A stretch of 64,000 nt of DNA from the NCBI GenBank assembly GCA_030762175.1, contig CM060833.1, forward strand, positions 165,763,001-165,827,000, in the 5' to 3' direction. This document shows positions 47,151 through 59,679 of the stretch, in pieces. Position numbers and translations under genes: made by a program. The stretch comes from Metallyticus violacea. Its lineage: Eukaryota; Arthropoda; Insecta; Mantodea; Metallyticidae. The notes below the pieces were generated by a model. The model was given only the letters and a program-made list of their open reading frames with translations, was not told the DNA's origin and searched no databases. Each line of letters starts with the position of its first letter. Within the stretch, counting starts at the first letter, position 1.

Positions 47151-47765
47151 GTTCTAAAAGCAAAATAAAAGCGCGATAGTTTTCTGAGACCTCCTTTGGG
47201 AATCAAACATTACAATATTAATTGCTTAGAAGACTCCTGCATTTTACAGCTATAACCATAGGCATTTATTATATTTGTTTTTACTGTCTTTGCAAGGATG
47301 ATAAAATTATATCTCCGTATTTACTCCAGTGCACTTTTGTTATTCTTTAGTAATAGTAATAACCGGGTTTAGCTATAAATCTTGTTCGCTCGCTCGTTTT
47401 ACGTCAGATTGATATGATTAAGTTTGGTAACCATAGTGTTTCTGATTTCGTTGCTAATATTTTCCTTTACATTCCGGAACCTCGAAGTGTGCTAATTTTG
47501 GGAAAGATTTTGTTGGCAAATACTTCCAGATTTCTTATAGTTTTCCTTGCATTAGCACCGAGCGTTTATTGCTCTTTTATTTATTTCAGCCCTAAACCAG
47601 TAAATTCAAATTTGTATACAACATCGTGAATTGCAGTTCTGGAAGAAAAGCAATTGATCAGGAAAGTTGTGCATTAATTCCGCATGCATAAGAACGGCCA
47701 ATTTGTGTTTAAAATAACTTTTATATACAAAAACTCACTGCTATAGAATCAAGGTTATTTTAATT
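47151..47765. other. Intron, no gene seen
   Basis: An open frame at 47414-47629 has no family features. Confidence 0.5.
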
Positions 47766-48022
47766 AGTATTTAACGTCCGTTTTTACTACTGAGGCACCA
47801 TAGGCGGTGGACACTGATGATATATGAGATGAAATGATATGTTAGAAAAGGACTTATTTTTAAAGGAAGGAAACGTTCCAGACCTAAGTTTGGGGTACCT
47901 TACCCGCATTTGCCATTTATGAGGACTGAGGAAAACCTGGGGAGGACGGTCCTGGCGGGATTCAAACCCCAGACCTCCCGCTCACGAATCCGCGCCTTAA
48001 TGACCTCGGTCACTCTTGGCAG
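47766..48022 (-). mobile_element. SINE-B
   Basis: Minus-oriented: 3' end AACGTCCGTTTTTACTACTG, then the head complement GACCTCCCGCTCACGAATCC and TGACCTCGGTCACTC. A short deletion removes part of the middle. Confidence 0.9.
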
Positions 48023-49344
48023 TAAAACTGTCTAAGATGGATATACGAGTATACTGCCTTGAGATTGGCAGGAAACTTAAAATTCTGGTAGCCAAAACAT
48101 TGTGAGCGGACAAGAAATATAGCTAAAACTATAGTAGTTATTATGAAACATAATACATATTTGACCTTAAAAAATAAATATTAGCACAAAACTTCTTTTC
48201 TTTAAAGGAAACGTAGCCATGCATTTCATTAGAATGCTGTCAAAGGTCTCAAAGCTAAATGAAATAAAACTCTATGCTATGGATATCTTTACAAACTTTC
48301 TCTAAGTTTGTTATCCCAATATTAAAATAATCAGCAAGAAAACGTTACGGTTTATCGAAATACGGCAACATCTTACTACAATAATACTGGAGGTAGTATC
48401 TCTCACTTTTGAGTCATGGTGAATTGTTACATGAACTGGAAGACAAAGTTAAAAAAGTAATAAAAAACAAAAATGTTAATATACAGGAGTATTAAAATCA
48501 TCAAACACTTGAAAAATCTGCAACTTTGTTAATATTTAAATTTAACAAAAATTGTAACATAATGGTCAAAAATATGTCTCGTGTATGTAGATACATTTAT
48601 TTACAAATATAAATGCTGCTGCAATTTTTGTCTTTAGTCCCTAATAGCCTTTTTTGCTTAATTTAGCGGAGTGTTTTGTAATTCCTGAGTAATGCTAGCT
48701 TTAGTTTAGCAGAAGGATGATGAAAAAAGTTCTGCTTAGCTAGAAATTACGTCTGGTGGATACCATTTGTTACAGAGAAAATGTAGATGCCAGCGTATTC
48801 AGCGTTTCTTTCATCACATAATCAAAATGACTTGTGTTACTGCTTGCACAAGAAAACGTTTCCATTTTCACATTTCTGCAAATTGTATTGTCATCTACAA
48901 TAATATATTTAATCGCCACTAAAGCTCCTTGGCCATTTCCAAATGAAAAGAGTTAAGTTATGGAATTAACGTGAAAGCACTACAACAGTAACTTTCTCAT
49001 TGTGTTGTTTTATTGTTATACGATAACATTCCATTTTATTCCGACCGACAACTGCATTTATGGGTATGTATATCTCTGGTAATTAAAAATACCTGTTGCT
49101 CTCATTACATGTTCATTTGTTTGTAAAGTACTTTGTCATCTTCTAAAAGATCATTTTGTGAGGATACAGCCTTTAGCTTCACCTGTTTACAAATTTACAC
49201 GCACTGTCTTTTCCATATTTTCAACTTTACACAGTTTTCTGGATCTCTTGTAAAAACATTTCATTGCTTACAAGGGACGCCCAAAAGCATTGCGACACGT
49301 TGTTTTTCTTGTACAGATTATCTTGGTAAAATATATCATATATA
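48023..49344. other. Intron, no gene seen
   Basis: AT-rich, no recognised features. Confidence 0.55.
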
Positions 49345-50626
49345 TGAGGGTAGGTCCATAAGTTTCCGGCTACGCCGATAAGGATTATCGCCTTCACAGA
49401 AGCCTTATCTGGTGTCACATCTTATTTGTTAAGTAAATAATATCAGCTATAACTTCCGCTCCGCTGTGTTCAGTTGTTCAGATATAGTTGCATAAAGAAG
49501 GCTATGTGTAGAAGATTGTGACATGTTGAAAATGGAGTATCGATCTGTTAATAAGTTTTTCACAAAAGAATTTACTCAAATGAAATTAAACAGCGATTGG
49601 ACGGTGTATATGGGGAAAACATCCCCCTCATATTCTACCGTAAAAGAATGGGACAAAGTTTTTCGAGAAAGCATTGAAAACGAAGAACGTGCAGGTCCGT
49701 CCTTGGAGGTGCTCACTCCTGAAAACATCGATCGCTCTTGTGGAAGGAGAAATTATGAAAGACAGGCGGCTCAAAGTTATAGAAATAACAGCAAAGTTGG
49801 GCCTTTCTAAAACAACAGTCCTTCGAAGTATTCATGAACATTTAAACATTAATAAGGTTAGTGCAAGATGGGACCATAGACTTTTTTCCTCAGTCCAAAA
49901 GCAGCAATGATTCATCTGTGTCAGGCATTTTTGGAACTCAGCCGTGGCAACGAGAGAGAAGTTGTGCAACCCTCTGTTACAGCAGATGAAACTATGGTCC
50001 ACTACTATGACCTCTTGTCCAAAAGAGAATCAATGCAGGGACGTAAACCTGGCGAAGCACCGGCCTCTAAAGGCCAAGGTCACTCAGTCAAACAAGAAGA
50101 TCATGGCCATAATCTTTTGGGACTGTGAAGGAATACTCTTCATTGACTTCAAGGAGAGGAACACCACAGTAAATGGGGAGTACTATGTTGGCCTACTGCA
50201 CAGACTACGTGCTTCCATCGAAGAGAAAAGACGAGGAAAGCTGAGTGGTGGTTTTCGCCGTCTTCACTACAACGCGCCTGTGCACACAGCTCTTGTTGCA
50301 AAGGAAGCTGTGAAGAAATGTGGCCTCAAGGAAATCAACCATCCACCCTACAGCCCAAATCCAGCTTCCAGTGACTATTTCCTCTTCTCAAAACTCAAGA
50401 AGAACCTTCGAGGAAGGAAATTTAAGTGTGATAAAGAAGTGATGCTGTTTATGCCCATTTTGCAGACAAGACTTCTTACTATTTTAGGGGGGAAATTGAA
50501 ATGATTATTCAAAGATGTAAGAAGTGTATTGCAATGAAGGGTAACTATATTGAAAAGTGAAATATAATTTTTGTTTTTATCATACCTAGAAAATGGTAAG
50601 GCCGGAAACTTATGGACCTACTCTCG
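49345..50626 (+). mobile_element. Mariner transposon copy 3 (near full length, inactive)
   Basis: Both terminal repeats are present (TGAGGGTAGGTCCATAAGTT at the left; ACTTATGGACCTACTCTCG at the right), about 1.28 kb. Transposase pieces on the plus strand: EYRSVNKFFTKEFTQMKL, KTSPSYSTVKEWDKVF, TADETMVHYYD, GEYYVGLLHRLRASIEEKRR, then LHYNAPVHTALVAKEAVKKC and NPASSDYFLF. The second catalytic aspartate of the HDNAP box is tyrosine here (HYNAP), and frameshifts separate the pieces, so it cannot be active. Confidence 0.94.
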
Positions 50627-51316
50627 TGTATACGAAAGCGATATCATTTAGAATTGTGTAATAAATTTAAAATGTGTTACCTGACTTTATGGGCACTCTG
50701 TATATTGTAATGAAGGAGATAGCGAGTGCGGCGATTATTATTGTCAACTACATAGCATATTTAGCTGTGATCCTGCATTGTATCACATCTGATCAGACCG
50801 GCAATCATAGGAGACATGCTTTAATCTTCGCTTTTCAAACCAGTCCAAAAAAGGGGAAATCACTGAACGTGCTGTCAATTTCGGCACGATATTTGTTATG
50901 CTATTAAAGGTGACTTTCGTCAAATTGTTGCAATAGTCTTAAAGAACGTTATGTGACCCTTACACAGCTCACTGTTCAAATACTGTGTTGAGACATTATT
51001 TCAAAGATGATTTTCTTTCTTCTAATGCCCAAGATGTTAAGTGTTGGTGGTGATTATAATCGTATGGCTACACACATGATAGAGTGGCATGATGAATTAA
51101 TTATGCAGGATGGTGAAGCTAGGTTCAATTAAAGGTTAATTAATTTATTACTACTCAAAGATAATCTTGAAGCTACAGCAGAAAGTAAAAAGAACCAAAT
51201 TATTCACAATTGAAAAATAAAAAAGGGTATAAAGTGTAAAAAAATGTATGCTGGAAGAGATAATTCCGTTTTTCAGGTCTAAAAGAAACACGTGATGAGG
51301 TCCCCAGCCATAGAGT
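50627..51316. other. Intron, no gene seen
   Basis: An open frame at 50674-50907 shows no family features. Confidence 0.5.
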
Positions 51317-51572
51317 ACCGCCAAGGATGGCCGAGGTCGTTAAGGCGCGGACTCGTGAGTGGGAAGTCTGGGGTTCGAATCCCGCCAGGACCTCCTCCCT
51401 GACTGAGGTTTTTTCCAGGTTTTCCTTAGTCCTCATAAATGGCAAAGGCCAGGGAGGTAATCTAAATTTAGGCCTGAAACGCTTCCTTCCTTTAAAAAAC
51501 CTTTTCCAATTTATCATTTCATCTCATGTATCATCAGTGTTCATCGCCTGTGGTGCCTCAGTTAAACACCAT
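51317..51572 (+). mobile_element. SINE-B
   Basis: Head ACCGCCAAGGATGGCCGAGG, perfect box B GGGGTTCGAATCCC, end CCTCAGTTAAACACCATT with the AGTAGTAAAAACGGG block deleted. Confidence 0.92.
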
Positions 51573-53649
51573 TAAAAAGCCCCATTGAGAGCATAGACAC
51601 AAACAAACAAAGTTAAAGCACAAAATCCGATTCAATTCAATGCAATAAAACACACCCCTTAGCATATACAAATCTGCTAGGTCAACTTCAGATGAACATA
51701 ATCCTTTAGATCGAAAACACATTCTAGAATGGTGGCAAACTCGTCATTGCGGTTGGTTTCACGTATTTACAAACGTTTTTATTAACTCGCTTTCTTGTCT
51801 GTTCGGGTGAGCTTGTGTAATTAATTATTCATGCACTTCTAAATGAGATAGAGACTTGAAATTTTGCACATAGGTCAGAAATGGATGACAATACAATATA
51901 ATATGGTAATTATTATGTTTCAATGGTTCCACGGTTCAAAAATATGGTTCAGCAGTTTTGTAAGTAAAGCAGCGCAATATCAAACACGAAGGTTTTAAAA
52001 AAGGTAAGAGTGAATAGTAAGAACACATTTCTGTAGTTTCGTTAATAACGCATACAAATATAATATTTATAACAATCTTTATTTAAAAATAAGAACAGTT
52101 GCTATGATGACTGCATTATATTTATCAATGCAATAAACAAATTATAACGTAATTTGATTTATGTTTAATTTCAACGTTTTATTTGAATTTAAAATGATAA
52201 GAATTCTTTTTGCTATATTTTGATAACAATACAGAAGCCATGGCAAATGTTCAAATAAACAGCGCGATGTCGAATGCGCAAATTCCAAGAAACGCATGTA
52301 TCAAGCGTGATGAACTGAGACGATGGAAAAACGTTCTTCTCGGCTCGCTAATGACACGCAATGGCATGCTAAATATTTTGATAACAATACAGTCGCGATG
52401 GCAACTTTTCAAATAAAAACATCAAATTTAAATCCTCACAATTAAATTCTTACAAATAACATTTAATAAATCTGATTTATATTACATAAATTTAATTGCC
52501 GTAGTATTAATGTGTAACATGTTTATTAATAATGTATTAATAATTTCAACTGTGTAAATAAGTAGTAAATGAGTATTATATTTAATATAATATAATGAGT
52601 TACATATATTATCAAAGAGTTTGATTTCTATATTGAGGATCTGGTACAAATGTATTTAATACTGAAATAAAATGTTTCATATTAATTTAGTGTTTCTATA
52701 TTTTGTTTTTAATTAAAAACAATAATTAATCAACTGTTTCGGTATATCAATGGAGTAGATAAAACAATTTTCTATTTTAGATGAGATCAAGAGAAAACAA
52801 AATGAACTAAATCTAAAAGTTGCTCAATTTTTGTCATTATTTAATGAAGATGTCTAATACTAATTGCAAAATTACGTGCACACAAGACTAAAAAGTATAA
52901 AATAATTTATATTATAATTAATAGATAAAATTAATAACTGTTAAGGGTGTTTATAGTTTAAATTAATCACACAAAAGGTTCAGACAAATTATTGCATGCG
53001 CCCCACATTTTTCGTTTGGAAGAATTTTTCTAAAAAAGTTTATGAGATTATAAATTTGCATGGGGTTATAAATCTGCATTTGTCTGGAATGAATTATTTT
53101 ATACTTATTAATTAATTTATAATTAAGAAAATAAAAACGTGGTTTTTAAATTTTTTTGTTTAAATTGTTCTATATCTCTGCCATCAGTTGCCTAGAGTGA
53201 AAGGGTTTTCAACTCTGCAGGATAGATGTTAAATTAAACATGATAAATTTTTGATCCAGATGTCAATTATTAGTATTTTCTTTATAATAACTTAGAAATA
53301 GTAATTATTAAATTGATGGTAAGATGATGTCTTGTAGAGCATTCTTATTTATGATAATTTTATATTTTTATGATATGTTTAAGGGAGAAGCAGTTAAACA
53401 TACCACCGGAAATAAAACAGTTGAATCCTACAATATTTAAAATTACGAAAATAGCAAAATGGTTGTTGAAATATTGTCGTATTGATAACGTGTTATTTCT
53501 TCTTTGTTAATTTAAAGAAGAAGCATGTGATTATATTTATATACCACATTTTTCATTTTATAAACAATATGTATTATAATTAACGTGTGTTACATTTTCT
53601 GCTGTAATTAAACACTTTATAATCCCAAATCATTCATTTCTCTACTTGC
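51573..53649. other. Very AT-rich intron with a short direct repeat
   Basis: ATTTTGATAACAATACAG and a TGGCAA(N)2-3TTCAAATAAA block occur at ~52217-52258 and again at ~52375-52417. No gene recognised. Confidence 0.5.
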
Positions 53650-53990
53650 AGTAACAGCCTATAGGGTACAGCCTATAGCTTTCTACGTCATAGGGCAGTG
53701 CAGAGCTCTGGCGGCCGTGCTAGCGTAAAGTGGAGGTTTTATAGTAAGCACGCAGGTTCGTGGTGTACGGTCCAGGAAGAAATGTGTTTTGACGATTCTA
53801 TCGTGTGTGCTGTTTGTTTCTGAGTATATAACGAGGTGTTTGTGCTTTGCGGTATCACTTTAAAATAAACACTGTCGTCTTTATGTAAAGCTATTATACT
53901 ACTCGTAAGCAAACTGACTGTAATGGCAGACGAAAGGCTCCTGAACAACAAACTCCATTAACATCGGTGCAACTACCCAGGTAAGTTATG
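53650..53990 (+). other. Possible LTR-like or leader-like segment
   Basis: A less AT-rich segment with a TATA-like GAGTATATAACG (~53821), an AATAAA ~35 bases later (~53864), a 13-codon frame starting ATGGCAGACGAAAGG (53922) and a strong CAG|GTAAGT donor-like site (~53979-53986). This could be a solo LTR end or a chance arrangement; the repeat boundaries are not visible. Confidence 0.25.
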
Positions 53991-56068
53991 AAGACTTGAC
54001 AGTTCGATAAGCCATATAGTATTTTAACGTTGCTTTCTGAATAGCAGAGATATATGCAAACTTTTGACATAGCTGGCACACACTTTTCTTTTAAGAATAA
54101 ACAATGTATTTAAAGGAATCTAATGCGCATCTTTTTGTCCAAATGGAGTATATATTGGTGCCCATTTGATTCGATGACGTATTACATTCAAGTGCAAATC
54201 CATTCTGTAGTTCGCCGGTAACTCCATTCAAATTTATCTTTTATTACGTCATAATTTGTTGCTGCAATTCTCGACTTCATTACGTTTATTGTTGGCCTAT
54301 TATTGCATAGTGCATTTGAATCACGAAATGGTGGGCAAACAGAGAACTCTTATAATGTTACCTACTCTCAAGCTTAAGGTAATTCTTTATGCCCAAAATG
54401 TGGTAACAGAAAGTCAGGAAGAGAGTTCAATGTAGCTGAGAGCAACGTTCGCTTATGACTGCAACAGAAATTGACATTATTTACCGCTAAAGCTAGCAGG
54501 AAGAAATTCACTGGTCCTCGCAAAGGAAATCATTATGAAAGTTCTGGATTTCATACATAAAGGAGAAGGAACGGGCAACCTGTGACTAGTGGTGCTAAGA
54601 AATAACTTTTTCTTCTTTGAACTACGCCAACTGTTCCTGACAACAACACGAGTGATGGATTTTGTACTACGTGCTCCAAGATGTAGCAATAGTCCACATA
54701 TAAATTCTATGTTGTGACCGTTTTATGCAGCGGAGGCACTTAACTCCGTACAACAACATGCAAAAACAATTTTTAATGATTTTTAGTTTCGAATTTGGAG
54801 CGTGCATTACATTCGATGTCGCATTAGATTTTCATAAATGCGATGGTTTATTAAACATTTAAATCAACAGTTTTGTACAACCCCGGCGAATTCTTATCAC
54901 TTCATATCTAGGAGTTGGCAGCATTTATTTATATATTGTGAGGATTGGAATGGTCTGTTCTAGTTGCAATGCATGCCCGTCTTACTTCTGGATAATTGTA
55001 CACATAACCTAGAAAGTCCATCCGCGAGGTATTTTCCTGAATTAATCAAAGCTCGGACTTTACTGTCTGATGATTGCACGGCCCCTCAACACAAGATAAC
55101 GGTTAACTGTATTATCAGGGTACAACGTGAGATACTATATTATATACAGTCATAGATTAGTCGGGTAGCCTCTAAGCATTGTAAACTAGTATAAACATAA
55201 ATAATCACACAGTCACACAGAGTTTAAAATCAATAGAAGGGGCTTCATCGAGACTGTCATATTATTTAGTAGAAATGTAAACGATACATTATTTTATACC
55301 ATAAAGAAATTCAAATTCTTATGTATAATCACGAGTTTTTTTTTAAAGATTTTTGTGAAATAGTGATATGCTGCAATATTCCATTTCACAAGCTACACAT
55401 TTTTACCCACTAGTCTTTTTAGCAGAAATACATTGAAAGAAAGCTGTAAACCTTACTAAATGGTACTTAATTTATTGCTATGATGGTGTTATAAACAACT
55501 TAACTTCTTTTGTCTAAAAGTGTATCAAGAAACAAAAGAAGTTTTCTGACAATTTATAAACGTGTATTCTTAACTTATTGTAATAAAAGCACAAAATATC
55601 AGAAACAAATACATAAATCTAAACAGCTATACCGAATTTAATTATTGTAGGTCTTGTTTTATTAGTGGTACACTGGAAATCTTTCGAACGCAAAATATAA
55701 ATCTGCCTGATGGGAATAAACTGAATAAAAAGGAGACATTTAAATACCCGTGATTCATTTCCGTCAATTATAAATTGTTCCTTAACCTCCACGCCATTGT
55801 ACTATCCCATTCAGAAGAAATGCCGAGTCGAAGTCGCTATCGATTTGAAATATTATGGGTTAGAGAACTTTACTCAAGAAACAAATGACATATGATACAC
55901 AGAAGGCCTTGCATATAAACTCCTATTATTATTCTGTTATCATATAATTCTTGTTCGTGTATGTCTTCAATAACCTATAAATAAACTATACGTTTGGAAA
56001 ACATCAAAAGCGACGTACGAATGTGATTAAGGACTAAGAATTGATTTTAAAAACTTTACACCTCGCCA
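53991..56068. other. Intron, no gene seen
   Basis: AT-rich, no recognised features. Confidence 0.5.
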
Positions 56069-56171
56069 TGTTTGTTTACGTCCTCGGAAAACAATATCAT
56101 AATGGCATTTCTTCTGTAGTGTGTTTGCTTACGTCCTCGGGAAGCGATAATGCATTGGCATTTCTTCTGCA
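56069..56171 (+). repeat. Tandem duplication, ~51-bp unit, two copies
   Basis: GTTTGTTTACGTCCTCGG ... ATGGCATTTCTTCTG is followed directly by GTGTTTGCTTACGTCCTCGG ... TTGGCATTTCTTCTG. About 85% identical. Confidence 0.85.
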
Positions 56172-56718
56172 ACCCACTGAGCAATGGACTATACTTTGTC
56201 TTTCCACTACACGTTTGAGTACACTAACCTACCCTCAATGCTGGAAGTTTCAGTTAATTTTACGTGAGTTGGCAACGGTGTCCGAGCTTTGTGATAAGTA
56301 TGAGCGCTGCAGCAAAGGGGTGCATCTAATCAAATAGACGAGAAAGCAGATAAGGTTACTGTTCCTTTATTAAGTTTGTTATAGATTTTAGCAGATACTT
56401 TTGCTATTAACTTTCATTTTCAGGATAAATCAAGAGAGTTAAGGCTAAGAGTGAAACTTTCTCAACTATGTTGGCAATGATATGTTTAGAACAGTCTAGT
56501 TTATTATTCAGCAATGCATCATATTGTGAATTTGAATGTCCACTCGAGCTGCCTCATTGATGCGGGTTTAACTAGGACACTTTGAATAACTCAAGGATGC
56601 GAAAATTCTTTTTATTTACCTAATCCACAAACTATAAAAAGATAACACGAGGGATCTTTAGCACAAAGTGTTGCGCCATGTACCTAACAAAATTCCTACA
56701 ATGTTTGGTTTGCCTTAC
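56172..56718. other. Intron, no gene seen
   Basis: No recognised features. Confidence 0.55.
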
Positions 56719-56836
56719 CTTGGTCGACCAAATTCTCATTGGGGACGCTGCCTTCCTCGACGCCAAATTTCTGTAGAAGCCTCTTCTTCGTGAATAATTC
56801 TGGATTCTGTATGTAGTATTCTGCAGTGTTCCCAAA
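56719..56836 (-). CDS. Exon 3: end of first ankyrin module and linker
   Basis: Acceptor TTGCAG lies just above 56836 and donor GTAAGG just below 56719. The exon starts in phase 0 and ends in phase 1. It encodes 39 residues starting FGNTAEYYIQNPELF, then a lysine-rich stretch (TKKRLLQKFG) and an acidic linker ending NENLVDQ. The start is the usual final ankyrin half-repeat (DEFGNTAEYY after the exon 2 end). Its phase-1 donor fits exactly the acceptor of the kinase-like exon at 34990. The corresponding place in the C-terminal module is the last exon, whose GRQPSYYFMN aligns with FGNTAEYYIQN. Confidence 0.87.
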
Positions 56837-57586
56837 CTGCAACAAATGAAATTCCCATTTCTCACAATGTGCAACAGAATAACCTTCCTAATTAAATTGT
56901 GTTAAAGAGATCCTTCTTAAATAGACCTTCAATTAAGTGTAGTGCTATTTTATTATGCTATTGAGGCTTCCACTCTTTTTTATGGCCTTTGACGCATCTT
57001 AATTACATTAATTCGACTGCACAGACTAACTGGACAACAACATTTCCAATTTTTAATTCTCCTTAATCTTGAGAATCAGAGAGTTAAAATCAAATACAGT
57101 GCATATAACATTTCTGAAACCCTTTTAAATTTCAAGACATTTTAGCTTTTAAATATTTCTTTTATTTCCCATATTTGAGACACAACCTTTTTATGCTACA
57201 TTAAACAAATCCACCAGTTTGAGCACTCAGCTCAAACATATATGCTGTTCTTGCACGCTAAAGAATAAGCCAGAATATGCCTGCTCTGGCGCCTGATTCT
57301 TCTGCGACAGCGAGAGAGAGCCGGCCGACTATCTCCTAGCAAGAAGCCAAAGGAACTTGGACGCCGAAAAGGCAGATGTTTCTTTTCTAAGCCTGTGGGT
57401 AGGCTTTAAAATTTATAGGGAGAGTCAACTTAAATTCCCACGCAGTAATGGATCGCGGTGTTCATTTATTCTTCGCAATTATAAACGGGACATGGACAAT
57501 AGATTTAGATGTTCGTATGGGGGAGATTGACTTTGTCTTTTCTTTACTTTCGTATCTTTTCATAATTGTATTTTTTTTTTTTTTTG
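56837..57586. other. Intron, no gene seen
   Basis: No recognised features; ends in a T-run (57571-57585) that belongs to the following SINE insertion. Confidence 0.55.
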
Positions 57587-57859
57587 TTAATTTATTTATG
57601 GACGCTCTTTAACATCTCCGGTCATCAACGTTCCATTCAATTCAGGGCGTGAAACGGCCGACAAATTTTGCTCAGAGGCTTGAGGTTCTTTATCGTGCCG
57701 TAAATGTACGACATGGGACCCACGGCTTTACTTCCTTCCGAAGGAAGCCATATTTAGGATTTTTACGCCCGAAAAAAATCTATTGGTCCTAGCCGTGTTC
57801 GAACCCGCGATCTTGGGTGTAGAAGGCAAGTATGGTAAGCACTACACCCTAGGACCGAC
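57587..57859 (-). mobile_element. SINE-A
   Basis: Minus-oriented copy from TTTATTTATGGACGCTCTTT to the head ACACCCTAGGACCGAC; a small deletion removes the CCTCTTCTTTCAG block. Confidence 0.92.
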
Positions 57860-58569
57860 TATTGTATTTTATTGATTTGGCATTTCTTGATGATAAAGAT
57901 GATAATACTTTGTAATTTGTGTGAAAGGTTAGTAAGATTGGTTGAGGCCGGCCCCATTTCTATGTTGATATAAAGAACAGCACAAGCACTTTCAGCTAGT
58001 GATTTTTCTTGGTTCTTTTATTATATTAGGGTCTATGTCGTCTATATTGAAATGTGTCAGTTACAAGTTTATACCTGCTCATCAAGTTGTATTATGAAAT
58101 AATTAAGGATGCAAGCTCTAAGCATACAATTTCCTCCGATCTCCTGTTCCTACCTATTAACAAGCTGATAGATCAAGGCAGGTAAATTTAGGTACGATAC
58201 AGGGATATCATCCGTCTAGGACGAGGCGCAGTGAGGAATTTCCTAATTAAAAGAAAAACCAGTTCAACTACATCACTAATCCGTTTGGTAAGTGCAAATG
58301 ATAGAATTAGAAGCACTGACAAAATATTCCTTTTCTTGAATATACTGGTATATAATAAGAGAGATACTTAAATCTTCCCTGCACCTATTTCATAACAATA
58401 TATCCTTCTATAACAATGAATACTACGGTGATTTCTCCGGTTGAACAGGAAAATAAGTTGAGATTAATTATTGAGATATTTAATGCAAGCTTTTATTCTG
58501 TTCATATATCTTTGTTATGCCAGAGGTAGTTTAACACATACCAGGCTGGCATTTACTCTTCCTTGCTTC

Positions 58570-58740
58570 CTACAAGTCCTAATTTCAATCCGATAGAAAA
58601 CGTTTGGGATCATGTGCGTCAGAAGGTCTCACACGTCACAGAGAAAAAGCGCAGGCTGTGCTCGAACGTTATGAACAGAAATTACTGAAATCTTTGACAG
58701 AAAAAGTATAAGATAATGTAGTTACTATAATTAAACCAAT
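58570..58740 (+). mobile_element. Tc1-like transposase C-terminal remnant
   Basis: The plus strand encodes PNFNPIENVWDHVRQKV. The block [SP]-P-[DN]-[LF]-N-P-I-E-N-[VL]-W is diagnostic of Tc1-like transposases around the last catalytic residue. Sequence on both sides is decayed and no terminal repeats were found. Confidence 0.7.
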
Positions 58741-58981
58741 AAAAGTATTTCAAAGAAACCAAACAAAAGGTTACTACTTGAATATCTTAGTACACACTTT
58801 CCATTCTGGGGAGGGATACGCTTTTATTTCGGGGTGGGGCAAGCGGGAAAGCTCATTACCAGCTTAAATAAGGAGAAAACCATTTCACAATATCAACAAG
58901 AGATTTTCGCATGCCCTTTTTTTTTTTTTTCAAATTTTTTAGAAAAGTTATTTCTAAAAACATGTTCTTCACAGAGGTTAA

Positions 58982-59270
58982 GACCGCCACGGGTGGCCGA
59001 GGTCGTTAAGGCACGGACTCATGAGCGGGAGGTCTGCGGTTCGAATCCCGCCAGGACCGTCCTCCCTGACTGGGGTTTTTTCCCGGTTTTCCTCAGTCTT
59101 CATAACTGGCAAATGCCGGGGAGGTACCTAAACTTAGGCCTGGAACGCTTCCTTCCTTAAAAAATATCCTTTCCCAATATATCATTTCATTTCATGTATC
59201 ATCAATGTCCACCGCCTGTGGTGCCTCAGTAGTAAAAATGGGCGTTAAACACTACTCAAAAAAAAAAAAA
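58982..59270 (+). mobile_element. SINE-B with A-tail
   Basis: Full copy: GACCGCCACGGGTGGCCGAG, GGTTCGAATCCCGCC, end GGGCGTTAAACACTACTC followed by an A-run (~59258-59270). Confidence 0.94.
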
Positions 59271-59622
59271 CACAGGTTAAGAACCCTTTTGTTTGCTTTA
59301 CAAATATTTACATGAGAAGAGGCTTAGAATGAGCTTGGAATTTTGAATAATATGTGTGTGAAATTATTTTAACAAACTCATTATTTGAAATATATGACAA
59401 TTAAAATAAATAAAACAACATTGAAGTAATCTCTAATAAAGAGCAAAATACGGGTTTAGGACCATTTAATGAATAGAAAACGAATAAAAGTGACATATAT
59501 TTGAAATTCGCGCAGAGAATATTAACACTTGTTATACTTATGAATATTCTTTTCAGAAACCGTGAGACTGAAATGGACAAAAGTCGACTATTACAAACCT
59601 ACCGTTCGATTTTCCAACACGA

Positions 59623-59679
<57 letters not shown>

